Positions 1 through 12,040 of a stretch of 64,000 nucleotides of DNA are shown here, one piece after another. The DNA lies in contig QKWP01000856.1 in assembly GCA_003550325.1 (NCBI GenBank), positions 66,726-130,725 of the forward strand, in the 5' to 3' direction. Origin of the DNA: Gigaspora rosea. Lineage: Eukaryota > Glomeromycota > Glomeromycetes > Diversisporales > Gigasporaceae. The position numbers and the translations under genes were made by a program. The notes under the pieces were generated by a model. It was not told where the DNA came from and did no database searches. It saw only the letters and a list, made by a program, of their open reading frames with translations. Within the stretch, counting starts at the first letter, position 1. Each line of letters begins with the position of its first letter.

Positions 1-2426
1 GCGTAGATTACCGAAAGCTAAATAAAAAAACAAAACGAGATAGCTCCTGCTTCCCGAATAAATGAACTCCTTGGCGCGCTTAAAAACTCAGCATGGTATA
101 CAACTTTGGACCTCGTAAGTGGGTTTTGGCAGGTGGGAGTCCACCCACGAGATAGGGAAAAAACAGCCTTTACAACAAAATTTGGCCTTTACGAATTTGT
201 AGTAATGCCTTTCAGCCTTACCAATGCTCCTGCCACGTTTCAACGGTTAATGGACTGCGTGCTTCAAAAAGAAATATAGAATTTTGCCCTTGCATACATC
301 GATGACGTCAATATTTACTTGCTGGATTTCAATCAGCACTTGATGCATGTGGACGTGGTATTAAAAAGACTTCGCGAAGCTAATTTAAAGTTAAACCTGA
401 TAAGTGTTTTTGGGGCAAAAAAAAATCTCCTTCTTGGGTCACGAAGTCAGTTATAAAGAAATAGCAGCTGCCGAATCGAAAATAGCTGCTATAAACAGCT
501 ATCCAAGACCAAAGAATTTGAAGATACTACGAGGGTTCCTTGGATTGGCCAGTTATTACCGAAGATTTATAAGGGACTTTTCAGAAATTGCGGCCCCTCT
601 ATATAAACTACTGAAGCAAAGGAACTATTTAATTGGAAACGAGAACAAGAGGACACTTTTGAAAAATTGAAAAAGAAACTAACTACGGCACTAGTATTGG
701 CACACCCCGTGACGAAGAGCAATTCATTCTTGCCACAGATGCATCACAAGTAGCTCTTGGGGCCGTGTTGTCACAACCGGACAATGAAGGGAAGGAACAT
801 CCAGTGGAATATGCTAGTCGGTCTACCAAACCAGCAGAAAAAAACTATACCATCACAGAACTGGAATGTACCGCTATCGTTTGGGCAATAAAAAAATTCC
901 ATCAATATCTTCACGTGCACCATTTATATTAATAACGGACCATTCGGCCCTTACCTATATGAATAACATGACCAACCCGAATCGGTTTAAAAAAAAAGTT
1001 CATACCGAAATTCTTGGGAATTGGGACGTACACGACGACCACGTGCGGGAAAGGGCACGTGATAAAAATTTACAGCGAACGTGTAAAAAAAAAAAAATCC
1101 GGTTGAAAACTAATCTAGCCCAGGTTACCGGTGTCCTGGTGTACAAAATAGATCCTACGAATTACGAAAACTTGGTACGGTACTTGGAACATACAGAAGT
1201 ACCGGAGGGACTTACAACTAAAGAATTATGAAAATTCAAGGCCCAAGCACGATATTTCATTGCTCGTGAAGGAGTCTTTTATCGAAAAAATAAGCAAGAA
1301 CCAGACAACCCACTTTTAACTTTAAAGAAGGAACAGGTAGAATTAGTGCTCTAAGCAGTATATGAAGACCCGTATCAGGACGCCTTGGCGAAAAAGCCAT
1401 GATTGATAAAATAGGGAAGCGATACTATTGGAATCAAATGATAGCAGACATCAGAAATTTTACAAGGGGTTGCGATTCGTGTCAGTGCTGAGGAAAACCT
1501 ACGACAAGAGAACTATTACATCCAATAAAAGTTACCCAGCCATTTGATCAAATTGGCTTGGATATTGTGGGACCGTTACTACTAACAAAAAGAGGAAATA
1601 GATACTTAGTAGTTGCTGTAGAATATTTACTAAAGTGGCCTGAAGTCCGAGCCTTGCCCGATTGTACCGCCGAATCTGTTGCGGCCTTCTTTTTAGAAGA
1701 CATTATAAGTCGACACGGTTGTCCTCGCGAAATTTTGTCAGACCAAGGGACACATTTTCACAATAAGGTAATAGAAGAAATAACTCGAAGAACAGGAATA
1801 AAGCAAAAATTGACGTCCACATACCACCCCAAGCCAATGGTCTCGTAGAGAGATTCAATCGAACCATATGTAAGGCCTTAGCAAAGTGTATAAGTCAATA
1901 CCATGGCGATTGGGATGACTATCTACACCCTGTACTTTTTGCGTGTAGGACCCTGAAACATCAGACCACCGGGTTCAGTCCTTTTTATCTAACATATGGC
2001 AGGTAAGTGACCTTACCAGTGGAATTAAAAGTAGAAACATATCCAGTAGAAAGTATGACGGATGAACAATTTCGATTAATAATAACTACCCGAGCTCTAA
2101 AAATAATGGATGATTTATTCGAGGCCAGAATAAAAGCCCGAAAGAAAATTCGTAAAGCTCAATTACAGCAAAAGTGGTATTATGACAGCCAGCACCCACT
2201 ACGAACCTATGAAATAGGAGAGAAGGTTTTAAAATATAATGCTAAACTAGGGTCAAAAATCGGGGGAAAACTTGAAGAGAAATGGAATGGGCCGTATCGA
2301 GTCCATGAAGTCCTAGGAAATAGCACCTACAAATTCCGGACCATGAGTCAACAAGAACAAGTGTTAGTAAAAGTAGTACATGGGAGTCAATTAAAGAATT
2401 ATAAAAAAGGAAAAGAAAGGCAGTAA
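1..2426 (+). pseudogene. Ty3/gypsy pol remnant (RT, RNase H, integrase)
   Basis: This is the pol polyprotein of a Ty3/gypsy LTR retrotransposon, 5'-truncated by the window edge. In order I read reverse transcriptase (from about 91, with FGLYEFVVMPFSLTNAPATF and the catalytic AYIDDV near 295-311), RNase H (LATDASQ near 730-750, then YTITELECTAIVWAI), an integrase zinc-finger remnant (RGCDSCQC near 1470) and the integrase core with the D of LDIVGP (about 1558), the D of LSDQGTHF (about 1738) and the E of LVERFNRT (about 1846). The tail PYRVHEVLGNSTYKFR is a typical gypsy integrase C-terminus. Several frame changes (for example near 410, 670, 1230 and 1830) and stops (TAG at about 278) break it, so it is dead. 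No gag is visible. The family call is firm; the clade is not determined. Confidence 0.93.
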
Positions 2427-2429
2427 AAT

Positions 2430-2991
2430 AGTAAAAAAAAAAAAGTAAAATAGTAAAAAAAAAAAAAAAAGAGTTTTTTTATTATTCGACGAAGCTTATG
2501 CTCCATGCAGAGAAAGATATTAGTCGAAAATTTTTATTACCAATAGGGATCAATTTTTGACCAGCTGTTAATCACGGGATTAATGGTCACATTTGGAGAT
2601 CGATCGGTTACCGCATCGATTACTACATTTTAGTGATTGTACGTTACCCAGTTCGATGATTACATTTTTCCGTGAACTATTACTTCATTTTTATTTTTAT
2701 CTTATTTTCTTCCCATTATTATATTTTGCATGTATTAAAGAACTATGACTTCATTTATTGAATCTTTAAAGATCATTACCTCATAATGTATAAACGTTCT
2801 GTCATAATTACTACAAGGAATCGTGAGAAAGCGCAAAGTAAAGAATGTATATAAGGAGCTGGCTTTCGCCAGAGAAATGGGCAGATTTTATTATTAGAAA
2901 TATTTTTTTTGTACATAATTTTTTAAAATCCTAAAATAAAGGTCACATAAATTTTATTCTAAAAACATAAGACTCCGAACAAATAAATATT
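2430..2991 (+). promoter_or_regulatory. candidate 3' LTR of the gypsy element
   Basis: Directly after pol comes an A-rich polypurine-like tract (about 2427-2471), then about 500 bp carrying promoter and RNA-end signals expected of U3-R: TATATAAG at 2848-2855 and AATAAA at 2935-2940. Exact LTR borders cannot be set because the 5' LTR lies outside the window and the 3' border is disturbed by the retroposon inserted at about 3005. Inference from position and signals. Confidence 0.5.
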
Positions 2992-3002
2992 ATCCCTGCA
3001 TA

Positions 3003-4078
3003 ATTTTTTTTTTTTTTTTCCTTAGACAATCGTGCTCTATTTATTAGATACTATTTGAAGTCCAAAAATACAACAAAGGAAATATCTGTTTACTAATAGG
3101 CCGCAACCCGGCTGCCACAAATGGTGCCCAAGTAGGATTGTCGCACTGGTGTTTGTCAAGCTAAAGCGACCATGGTCTTTGGCCATGAGTACATCTTCCG
3201 AATATAACGCGGTACCCAGTTACCTCTTCATAATCCACTCCTTCCAAAAAAACTTTATCCCTGAGCTTCTCATAAAGACAAAGAAAAAGGAAAGGGGAAA
3301 TCTTAAAACAGGGGAATGAACTACTAAACGAAACCCAACAAAAAAGACCAAAAAGAAAATTCTAGAAAAGTAAAACACACAAAAAAGAAAAGAAAAGAGA
3401 AAAAGTCATGAAAGAAATAGAAAACGAAGGTGCTAATACGTCTAAACACTAAACGATAAAAATTGTATAACACTACATAAGCATCTACTTATGAATGTGT
3501 TATACATACAAGATGAGAAAAGAAAAGAAAATTCTAGAATTTAATTAAAACCCGAAAGGCCAACAACTTTGCGTCACCATCTCGTCACGCGTCGTTCCTG
3601 TTTACCACCTTGCATACCTTCTTCCCGATTAGGATAGGAACAACAGTGCCAATCTTTTGGAGGGGGTACGCCGAATTTCCCACTTTTTGCCAAAATTCTA
3701 GTAAAAAAAGCTCAGTGAGAATATGGTAGCGGGGGTTCGTAAATTTTCTCTTGGACTTGCGACAAAAAACCTTTAAAGATAGTATTAAAAAACTCATTTC
3801 CTTTTAGTTCACCGCCTAGCCAACCAAGGTATCTTCGTCGACAGAAGGGAGTTGCTTCTACCAGAATTTCTTGTACCAAGGGCGCCCACTGCCAGTTATC
3901 TTGTACAACCGACGCTTCTGGCTTGCTTGCCGAATATACAAAGGAGTTCCACTTAATAGTGTTAACCTTTATATGAACCGATGTATGAAGTTGCTTCGTC
4001 TGTCACTAAAAGAAATTTTTTGTTTTATTTTTGCACAGAAATTTTGGCGCAAGTGATCGTCGGGAAGAGTTCCGTTGA
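3003..4078 (-). mobile_element. Poly(A) retroposon, copy 1 (unnamed family)
   Basis: A run of 16 T (3004-3019) reads as a poly(A) tail on the minus strand. The element ends on the right with the family terminus CAAGTGATCGTCGGGAAGAG (about 4050-4069). It is flanked by the direct repeat ATCCCTGCATAATT (2992-3005 and 4079-4092), a 14-bp target-site duplication of the kind made by target-primed reverse transcription. About 1.07 kb; three relatives lie at about 21.1, 31.4 and 52.9 kb. The best conserved block surrounds TCTTTTGGAGGGGGTACGCC (about 3653-3672). I see no reverse transcriptase and no clear pol III box, so it is non-autonomous, either SINE-like or a processed transcript family. A 70-aa minus ORF at 3585-3797 overlaps the conserved block and resembles ORFs at the same place in other copies, but coding is unproven. 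Confidence 0.75.
3464..3506. other. Hairpin of the retroposon family, copy 1
   Basis: The outer stem TGTATAACAC (3464-3473) pairs with GTGTTATACA (3497-3506). The inner stem CATAAG (3476-3481) pairs with CTTATG (3488-3493). The same structure with different bases occurs in copies at 21626-21667 and 53333-53374. Confidence 0.75.
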
Positions 4079-4092
4079 ATCCCTGCATAATT
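4079..4092. repeat. Target-site duplication of retroposon copy 1 (right)
   Basis: ATCCCTGCATAATT is identical to 2992-3005, the left flank immediately before the T-run. It marks the insertion site next to the gypsy LTR candidate. Confidence 0.8.
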
Positions 4093-4335
4093 CTCTATTA
4101 CGAAAAATCATAATTAATTTGGGTTAATAAATTAAGTCAAAATACTCGTACACTCTCTAATAAAATTGCTCTCCCAAATAAATCTAATAAATCACTCTCT
4201 CGAAATAATTAATAAAATTACATTCGTTTACAAACTTACAAACCTTTAATGATTGTGGCCCAGTAGCTAAATTTGGCACACGAGTTTAGGAAGTCTCTCC
4301 CTTGCCACAACACCTCTCAACTGGAGATTTATCAT

Positions 4336-5545
4336 AGGCGAAATGTGGCATGCTTCCATTTAAAACTTTTTTCTTACTAAGTTAATGATACATGTCCACT
4401 AATTGAAAGTTGTAGAGCTCGTCAAGACGCATCTAACAGTGGTTAGATCTTCTAAATCAGTCCAGTGGATGGCGAGATATCATCAAAAAACGATTGGCCG
4501 ACTATATAAAACTTAGTGATCAGATTACATATGAAAATCACTATAGGTGAAATGTGACGTTCTTACATCTAAAACTTTTTTTCTTACTAAGTTAACGATA
4601 CATGTCCACTAATTGAAAGTTGTAGAGCTAGTCGAGTCGCATCTAACGGTGTTAGATCATCCAAATCGGCCCAGTGGATGGCGAGATATCGTCAAAAAAA
4701 CGATTGGCCGACTATATAAAACTCAAAGGTGCAGATTACATATGAAAATCACTATAGGCGAAATGTGGCGTTCTTCCATCTAAAACTTTTTTCTTACTAA
4801 GTTAATGATACTTGTCCACTAATTGAAAGTTGTAGAGCTCGTCGAGACGCACCTAACGGTTGTTAGATCATCCAAATCGGCCCAGTGGATGGCGAGATAT
4901 GGGCAATGGACTAGGAAAACCCGTCTTTGAAAGGGGTTTTCCATTTTGAGAAAATGGCGATTATTTGTCTGTGAAACCTAAATTTTACCCCTGAATTTTT
5001 TGTTTATTTTTAGATATCAATTACTGAATAAACAATGTCATGTGATTATGAAACACCGATTGACCAATCTAATTTAATTGAGTCGTTAATCTTTGGTTGT
5101 AAATCTATTTTTAGAACACGTTCGTTAAAAAATTGGTTTACATTCAAGTTGAAATATCTCGATAAATTATTATATTAATGTAGGGTAAAAAGTGAAATAC
5201 ATATAGATATAAACCGGAACTTTAATTTGAATCAAAAATCTCGAAATTGATAAAAAAGTCTCAAAGACGGGTTTCCTAGTCCACTGCCCATATCGTCGAA
5301 AAACGATTGGCCGACTATATAAAATCTTTATGTAAACAATATCTGTTTTATAGAGATTTTATATAGTCGGCCAATCGTTTTTCGACAATATCTCGCCATC
5401 CGCTGGGCCGATTTGGATGATCTAACCACCGATAGATGCGTCTCGACGAGCTCTACAATTTTCAATTAGTGGGCATGTATCGTTAACTTAGTAAGAAAAA
5501 ATTTTAGATGGAAGCACGCCACATTCGCCTATAGTGATTTTCATA
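4336..5545. repeat. Fold-back array: three direct ~210-bp units plus one inverted unit
   Basis: Three head-to-tail units start at 4336, 4545 and 4756 with ATAGGYGAAATGTG and run through CTTACTAAGTTA, CCAGTGGATGGCGAGATAT and ACGATTGGCCGACTATATAA. An inverted copy (about 5352-5545) follows a short spacer, so the third unit and the inverted unit form a long hairpin. Unit 3 is split by a MITE (4900-5290). No ORF or known RNA is recognised. It looks like a fold-back or MITE-derived tandem repeat. Confidence 0.85.
4900..5290. mobile_element. TA-flanked MITE with ~29-bp TIRs, nested in the fold-back array
   Basis: The ends TGGGCARTGGACTAGGAAA and its inverse give near-perfect TIRs (one A/G change, one extra A). 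TA is duplicated at 4898-4899 and 5291-5292. Removing the insert restores GAGATATCG as in sister unit 2, so unit 2 serves as the empty site. Size 391 bp, non-coding. Tc1/mariner-type by TSD. Confidence 0.85.
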
Positions 5546-8500
5546 TGATCACTCTCTAGTTGACTGGCGGATTATCAATTAAAATATAAAAATATATTTA
5601 TATTATTCAAACTCAAACTAGTTTGCAAACTTCAAACTCAAATGCAAACCAAACTCAAATTTAACTAAAAAGTTTGCTTCAAATCAAACTCAAATAATTT
5701 TTTTAATCATAGTTTGGGTTTGGATTTGATTTCAAATCAAATCAAACCCAAATCTGACCTAAAGTTTGATTTGATCCGGGTTTGTAGGAACCCTACCTCA
5801 ATCGAAGCCTTACCGTTATTAGAGTTAATTTTAGAGTAGATAGTGGTAAATCTTGGATGTAAGGTTCATTTTACCCCTTACATCGTACAAACGTAGTTTT
5901 GATCAAATTTGTAGATCATTACTATAATTACTACAATCACTACTAACATTTTGTAGTTAATGTTTCAGTTAATATCACCCACCCCTAGCTGAAGCCTCCT
6001 CCTATACAGCTAATCAAAATACTAGATGACTCTTGTCAGTCACCCTATGAAAAGTGTTACGGGTTGGTGTCGGGAATGCTCGAAATAGCACAGATCTTGT
6101 GGCACATGCAGGAATGTATTACAGAATGGCACAGACATTGTGGCAAAGGGTGGCATATAATATTACGGCATATGAAATAGCACATTTAGATGGCATGTAT
6201 CACACATGTTGGCTTGTAATACATGTTGGCTCATTTCGTGGAGAGCAAAAGATCAGTAAAGGATGTTTTTTTAAAAAAGGAGCGATATCTCATGATTTCA
6301 CTAATGAAGCTTCCCTGTGTGTCTTAACAAAAAAAATTCTTTGCAAAATTTTGCTTAGTTTATTCATCTTATATTGATTACTTATGAAAATTTATGTTTT
6401 AGTTAATCCATATCATTATCGTGGTCGCACATGAATTTATGCTTATTACCCATGCCAAATTCCATGCTGATTTGACTAGTAAACTGTTGCAAACCTGAGC
6501 CATTTATGGTCCAATTGGCACAAGCACAAGGTCCTGCACAATACACCAAATCCGAACCAACTCGGGCCATACCCGTACAAATCCAGGTCTTGACTTATGT
6601 CTATCTAATTCCAACCTATCCTATATAGTATTTTTTTTTATAGAGCACCTTATTTTACATCAACCAATGAAATTGTTCACAATTTTTCATTTTTATATGT
6701 TCATTTCATATATTCATTTCATTTTACCCCCCTCTCCTCACGAGAGTCCTGGAAATGTGATGTTAACTGATGAATCAACTTCAAATGTCCTAAGATGAGA
6801 GAGCATATACATTGACCGATTTAACTCTATTAGTTACTAAAAATAAGTTTCTAAGATTTACTCAAATAAAGTCTTTTTAGCACTATACTAGCTTACTTCC
6901 TTATTTTTTTTAGTAAAATTGAAAAGAGCTTCTCTACTTGTTGTCACTCTTTATTAAAATCAAATTCTTTATTTATTGGTTTCTTATTTTAAATTTTATT
7001 GTATAAGTCATATATTATTAAATCTTCGCCTTTAATCTTTACTTTCTTTAAATTCTTTATTAGACAGATTCGCATTTTATTAAAATTCTTTTTCGGGCGG
7101 ATTGCATTTTATTAAGTTTTTGCTTTCTTTAAATTCTAATTATACCAAATCATGAGTTATTTTATTTACTTTCTTTATATAATTTTCACTGAACAAGATT
7201 ATGTTATTGAATTTTCACTTTTTTTAAAAAATTACTGCGCGTAATTATATTTTTGCTTTTAGATTAGGTTTAGTCTTTTTTTTAAAAAAAATTCTTGTGA
7301 TTTTTTTACTTTATTAGGTTTATGTCTAAACTTTGATTTAGTTGTTTGATATTTTGCACTAAAGAATTTATAATTTAAATCATGGATTGATTTTTTTAAT
7401 TATGGTATTATATAATCGTGTATTAATATTTCATGACAGTAATATTAAAATTGGCTTTTTATTGATGTGAAGATGATGCACGGGTTGTTACGTCAGACTC
7501 ATACAATAATATAGTTAGTATATGGGATTGTGTAAATAACTAAATTTGCATGAATTAACTCATGTCACATTGCCTTAGGCCATATGACCCTTGTTAATTT
7601 AGTTATTTTCTACAACCTATACAATTACTATAACATACATTACTCTCCACAATCAACCTCCACCCTCATACCTAAATGCTAAAAGAAGAAATAAACACAA
7701 CAAAAAAAAATTAAAAACAAAACAAAAAAAACATACAAAAAGTACAAAAGCTAATCGTACTGGTCCTGCGCTGCATCACGCGCTGCGTAGCTACCCTAAT
7801 TTGTAATTTTGAACACATTTTTGATGATTTAAGAGTTAGCAAATGATGTAATAATACAGGCCAAACTTTTGTAAATCTGGTACTTTATGCATAATGTGTG
7901 AAAATAACATGAAATTTACATGTAATGTTAAGTTGTAATTTATGTAACCCAATCTTAGTTACCATAAAATCTGGACATAAATATCCCTCATAGCAAGTGT
8001 GTATGTACCTCTACCAGATTTAAAAGCTAGACAGTGATTTATACCCAGATGCAAAAGCATTATACAAACTACTATATCAGATGCATACACTATACCCCCA
8101 TAAGTGAGTACTCGAGTACAATTTTGAATTATGGATATGTGCTATGAAAGTACCCAAATTAACAAAAAAAACAGTTTACAGTAAATTGACTTTTTATATT
8201 ATTTAATCATAAGTACAGTAATACAAGTTTAAAGACTATCCTGTAAAATTTTATTAATGCAATAGCATTACTTTCCTAAATAACAAGGTTTACTGGGTTA
8301 ATTTGGGATTAGCTAAACGAAACAAATATAAAAATTATTGATTTGGTCTTTTTTTTATCACCTATCCCACATATCAATTAAATTATATAATTCGAATCAT
8401 GATCATATCAGAATATATTAAACTATTCTAAATCTAAAAATCATGATTTTAAAAATCGTTGTTTAAAACATTTTCCATTTGAATTGTATATATAATAAAT

Positions 8501-8935
8501 TACAATTACACTCTTCCGTACTAAATTTGCTATAGAGAAATTTTAAAATTTCACTTCCAGATTTTAATTTGTAGCACTTATATCAAAAACCGGACAGCTT
8601 TTTTAAAAAAAATTTTTATCGAAAGTTATAGAGATTCAAAAAATTCTAAAGTCAATTACTAATCAAGCATTTTGCTCATCTAACTGATTCCAAATTCAAT
8701 TTGAGCAGGAGGAGTTTAAATATTATAGTAAAAATCAGATGACTACAAAAACTCGAGTTTAACTAGTTTGGGTTTCAAACAGGTCTGAACAAAGTTTGGA
8801 TAAACAGGATAACATCCCTAATTAAAATTAAGTTATTATAAAATTCTGCCACAGAATTCACAATCTATTTCAGTATAGTTGAGCCAGTTTTTATTAGAAT
8901 TATTGGTCATTGCCAAAATCATTGCATCTCCCATC
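5546..8935. other. A+T-rich non-coding stretch
   Basis: No credible gene. It contains a degenerate AAACTCAAAT/CAAACC low-complexity run (about 5600-5790), a 107-codon ORF at 6054-6377 built on degenerate GTGGCACA repeats and judged spurious, and an imperfect inverted repeat at about 7508-7642 (arms about 44 bp, around ATAGTTAGTATATGGG and its inverse). The rest shows nothing recognisable. Confidence 0.6.
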
Positions 8936-8940
8936 ATTAA

Positions 8941-9112
8941 CCCGGGTTCAACCCAGGTTGGGTTGGGTTGGGTCAGACCCAGATCGGGTTTGACATGAGG
9001 CGGGTAAGACCCAGGTCGAGTTTGGCATGAGGCGGGTCAGACACAGATCGGGTTTTGACCCAAGTGGGTCTTACCCAGGTCAGGCCCAACCCTGAACCAA
9101 CCTGACCCAGTA
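8941..9112. repeat. GC-rich GGGTC/GACCC repeat island
   Basis: About 170 bp of interspersed GGGTCAGACCCAG, GGTTGGGTTGGG and GGCGGGT motifs on both strands. It is locally self-complementary and stands out from the A+T-rich surroundings. A related but distinct GGTCCGG/CAGACT island lies at 63663-63815. Confidence 0.7.
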
Positions 9113-9617
9113 AGACCCCTAGTATTAACAACCCCAAAGTAACTAGCAAACTGAGGTTGGCTGGTAATAGTAAGCTAAGGTTCTCTTAAGTGCTCTTACA
9201 TGTCATTGCCAAATAAAATGGTATTATAAAAAAATTTTATAGTTGTTTTATTTAATAATTAGAATAAAAAGTCCTTCTATGCTGTATATAAATTTGGATG
9301 ACAGTTAATAAAAAAATAATTAATAGTAAATCAAAGATTTATAAATTAAATAAATTTGTTAGTATCATATTTATATTCAAACTGATAAATTTTAATTCTT
9401 TATTATAAATAGAATCAATATAACTTAACTGTAATCTCCAATATTAATAAACAAATAGGAGTATACATAAAGGCTACTACTTCTCATTTTACAAAGCAAC
9501 TTTTAGAATATGTAAAAAGAAACCCAATTCCACCAAATACATAGCAAAAGTTAATACCACAAATTTAAATTATTAGAATTTATTTAATTTTTTATTTAAC
9601 TTTACAAAATATATTTC

Positions 9618-9980
9618 TAGAAAATAGAAGATGATTTAAACAATCCATTTATTGTATCAAAGACAACCCAAGAGATCAATTTGAATGACTATACAATATC
9701 CGAATTTTCTGTTGAAAGTAATTTGGGTGAATTGTATAATTAAAATAACTATGCAATATTTGAATTTCCTGTTAAAAATAATTTGGATGGTTTATATAAT
9801 CCAAGTTCAGATAATCTTGATAATGATATCTTTGTTGAGTTTAATAACAATAATTTTAATAGAATCAGAAGGAGATCCCAATATAAATATAACTTGTTTA
9901 CAGAACCTGGCATTGTGTATTCTACATTGAGTATGAATACAAAAAAGGTAATATTTGAATTTCAATTTAGGTCTATTTAA
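9618..9980 (+). pseudogene. Possible decayed coding exon with an in-frame 60-bp duplication
   Basis: One frame reads EDDLNNPFIVSKTTQEIN, then NDYTISEFSVESNLGELYN, a TAA, then NNYAIFEFPVKNNLDGLYN and on to FRSI. The two similar 20-codon blocks are a 60-bp duplication (about 9688-9747 and 9748-9807). It looks more protein-like than neighbouring ORFs but I do not recognise the family. It could be a decayed transposon exon or chance. Confidence 0.3.
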
Positions 9981-10377
9981 AAAGAGATTTAATTTTTCTT
10001 TATCTATGCAGTGATTTATTAACACACTTAATATTTCAAGTTTATTATTAACATATTGTGATATATTAGTTCAACGAGTTTCTAAAAATAAAGCTGAAGA
10101 AGTTTTCAAAATACTATAAGTTTTAAATTTCTAAATTTTTTACAGGTTCTAATTTTGTTTTTTCTAAATATACTTATAGTTTTTGCAGTTCATTGAATTA
10201 TATATTTTGATATGATCAAAATGTAACAAGTGGACTTTCTTCATAATTGAACTAGAATCGTTAAAATTATTTTTAATACTTTTAGAAATAATTTTGCTTC
10301 ATATACTTTGTCAGGTGATAATGTTCTTCGGTGTTATAAAATGGCAAAAGTATAACTTTTTTAACATGATTATAATA

Positions 10378-10753
10378 CCATATTTACTTGAAATAACACA
10401 CATGGGCGTTATTTCAAAAATTGCATTTTCTTAAAATAGCATGTTGGTTTCAAAATAACACCAATGTGCGTCACAATATAATACACACTCCAAATGCCGA
10501 ATTAATAATCTGCTGAAATAACGAATTAAATAACAAGCAGAAATAATAATTTTTTAGTCAAAAAAGCCTCACTTAGATCAGAAAGGCTATATATAAAATT
10601 AAGACATACAGGCTTTTTATGCATCACACATATATAATGCACAAATTTTTAGAAATTAGATCTTTAACCTGAAATAATGCCCATGCTCGTACTCAAAATA
10701 ATGTGCATCCCCTCGAAATAATGTGCAGGTGCACATATTTTGAGTAAATACAG
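10378..10753. mobile_element. MITE family A, copy 1 (CCRTATTTACTTGAAATAA ends)
   Basis: 376 bp with TIRs CCATATTTACTTGAAATAA and the inverse of TTGAGTAAATACAG, preceded by TA at 10376-10377. A close copy in the same orientation lies at 34780-35157. Internal GAAATAA/TTATTTC repeats occur near both ends. Non-coding. Confidence 0.8.
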
Positions 10754-11532
10754 CATGATTATTACAGTATCTAAAATAAAATATTTATTAAATAGACTGC
10801 AAATGAAAATTATAGAGAGTGCAAGATGTTATTGAAAAAATGGCAAAAAATCTCAATAATAATAAGAAAGATTTAATTCTAGAAGCTTTTAAATCAATGT
10901 GAGTATTTATAAGATTTGAAAAAAATTGTTGTATAGATACTTCTAATTATTTTAATAAGATTGTACCATACTATAGAATAAATAATTTTAAACTTGATAT
11001 GATAAGCAAAAGTTAAAAAAAGATCCTTTTTATATAAAGTTTTTAACTTGTTATCAGACCATTTTTCTGTAACATTATTTTAAATGTGAATAGTAATTTT
11101 TGATAATTTTTCTTTTTATATATTATAATTACAATGCTTAGAATATATTACTAAATTATTTTTAGGTTGAGTAATATCATGAAAGCATCTAAATATAGAA
11201 ACATAAGTTCGACCCTTCACTACAAGGATAAAAAGCAAAATTTTCTATATATATACCTGTTATAGATAAAAAATTTTTATCTGCTTATATTGGAAATAAA
11301 ATTTGCTAATTATATATTATAAAGTAAAAGCAAAATTACTTTGGAAGATTGTGGTCTCATGAAATTGGGAAATAAAATAAAAGATATAATTGACAAGTGT
11401 ATCAATAATAGGTAAACAATAATAATTTAGAAATTTGTAATCTACTAGTGGAAGGCAAGTTTTTTTTTGCATTAGAATTTCTTAATATCATTAATTCCTA
11501 TCATATAATTTACATTTTTCTGCAATTTGTAA

Positions 11533-11708
11533 GGACCCTGAAATATATATAGATAGATCAGATTAATTATACAATTACTAAAAATAAAAGATTTGCAGAA
11601 AAACCTCAAAATAAGCAAAAAAATTATTATAAATAAAAAAGATCTGTATAAAAAATCACCAAAATAAGCAAACTAATATCTGACCTATCTATGTATATTT
11701 CAGGGTCC
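11533..11708. mobile_element. Short MITE with GGACCCTGAAATATA ends
   Basis: 176 bp. The left end GGACCCTGAAATATATATAG and the right end (inverse of CTATGTATATTTCAGGGTCC) are near-perfect inverted repeats of about 30 bp. No ORF. The TSD is not clear. Confidence 0.7.
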
Positions 11709-12040
11709 CGATTTGTGACTAGGCTTTTAATATTATATATATACAGTAGATTTAAAATATAAGGCTGTATACAGGATAATTCTTTTGAAAAAATTTTATT
11801 TTCCTCAGGTTAATTCTGATTTTGACATACTTCTTACTTCAATAGAACATCTTATGCAAATAAATATTATTGGATTTTTATTTATAATCTAATTTTGTCT
11901 TTTATATAAAAGACTATAATAACCTGTTCTACTAAAGTCATTAAAAAGAAAAATCAAACCTTCTAAAATAACATGACCATTATTTCATATACTGATGAAA
12001 GTTCCAGTTAGAAAAAATTGTATCAATTTGTTTTAAGGGT

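Noticed and set aside
3117-3140. TGGTGCCCAAG after the gypsy LTR looked like a tRNA primer binding site
   Set aside because: The same words (GCTGCC..GGTGCCCAA) recur in retroposon copy 3 at about 21282, with no gypsy element there, so they belong to the retroposon.
6054-6377. 107-codon ORF
   Set aside because: Made of degenerate GTGGCACA repeats with no domain or homologous partner.
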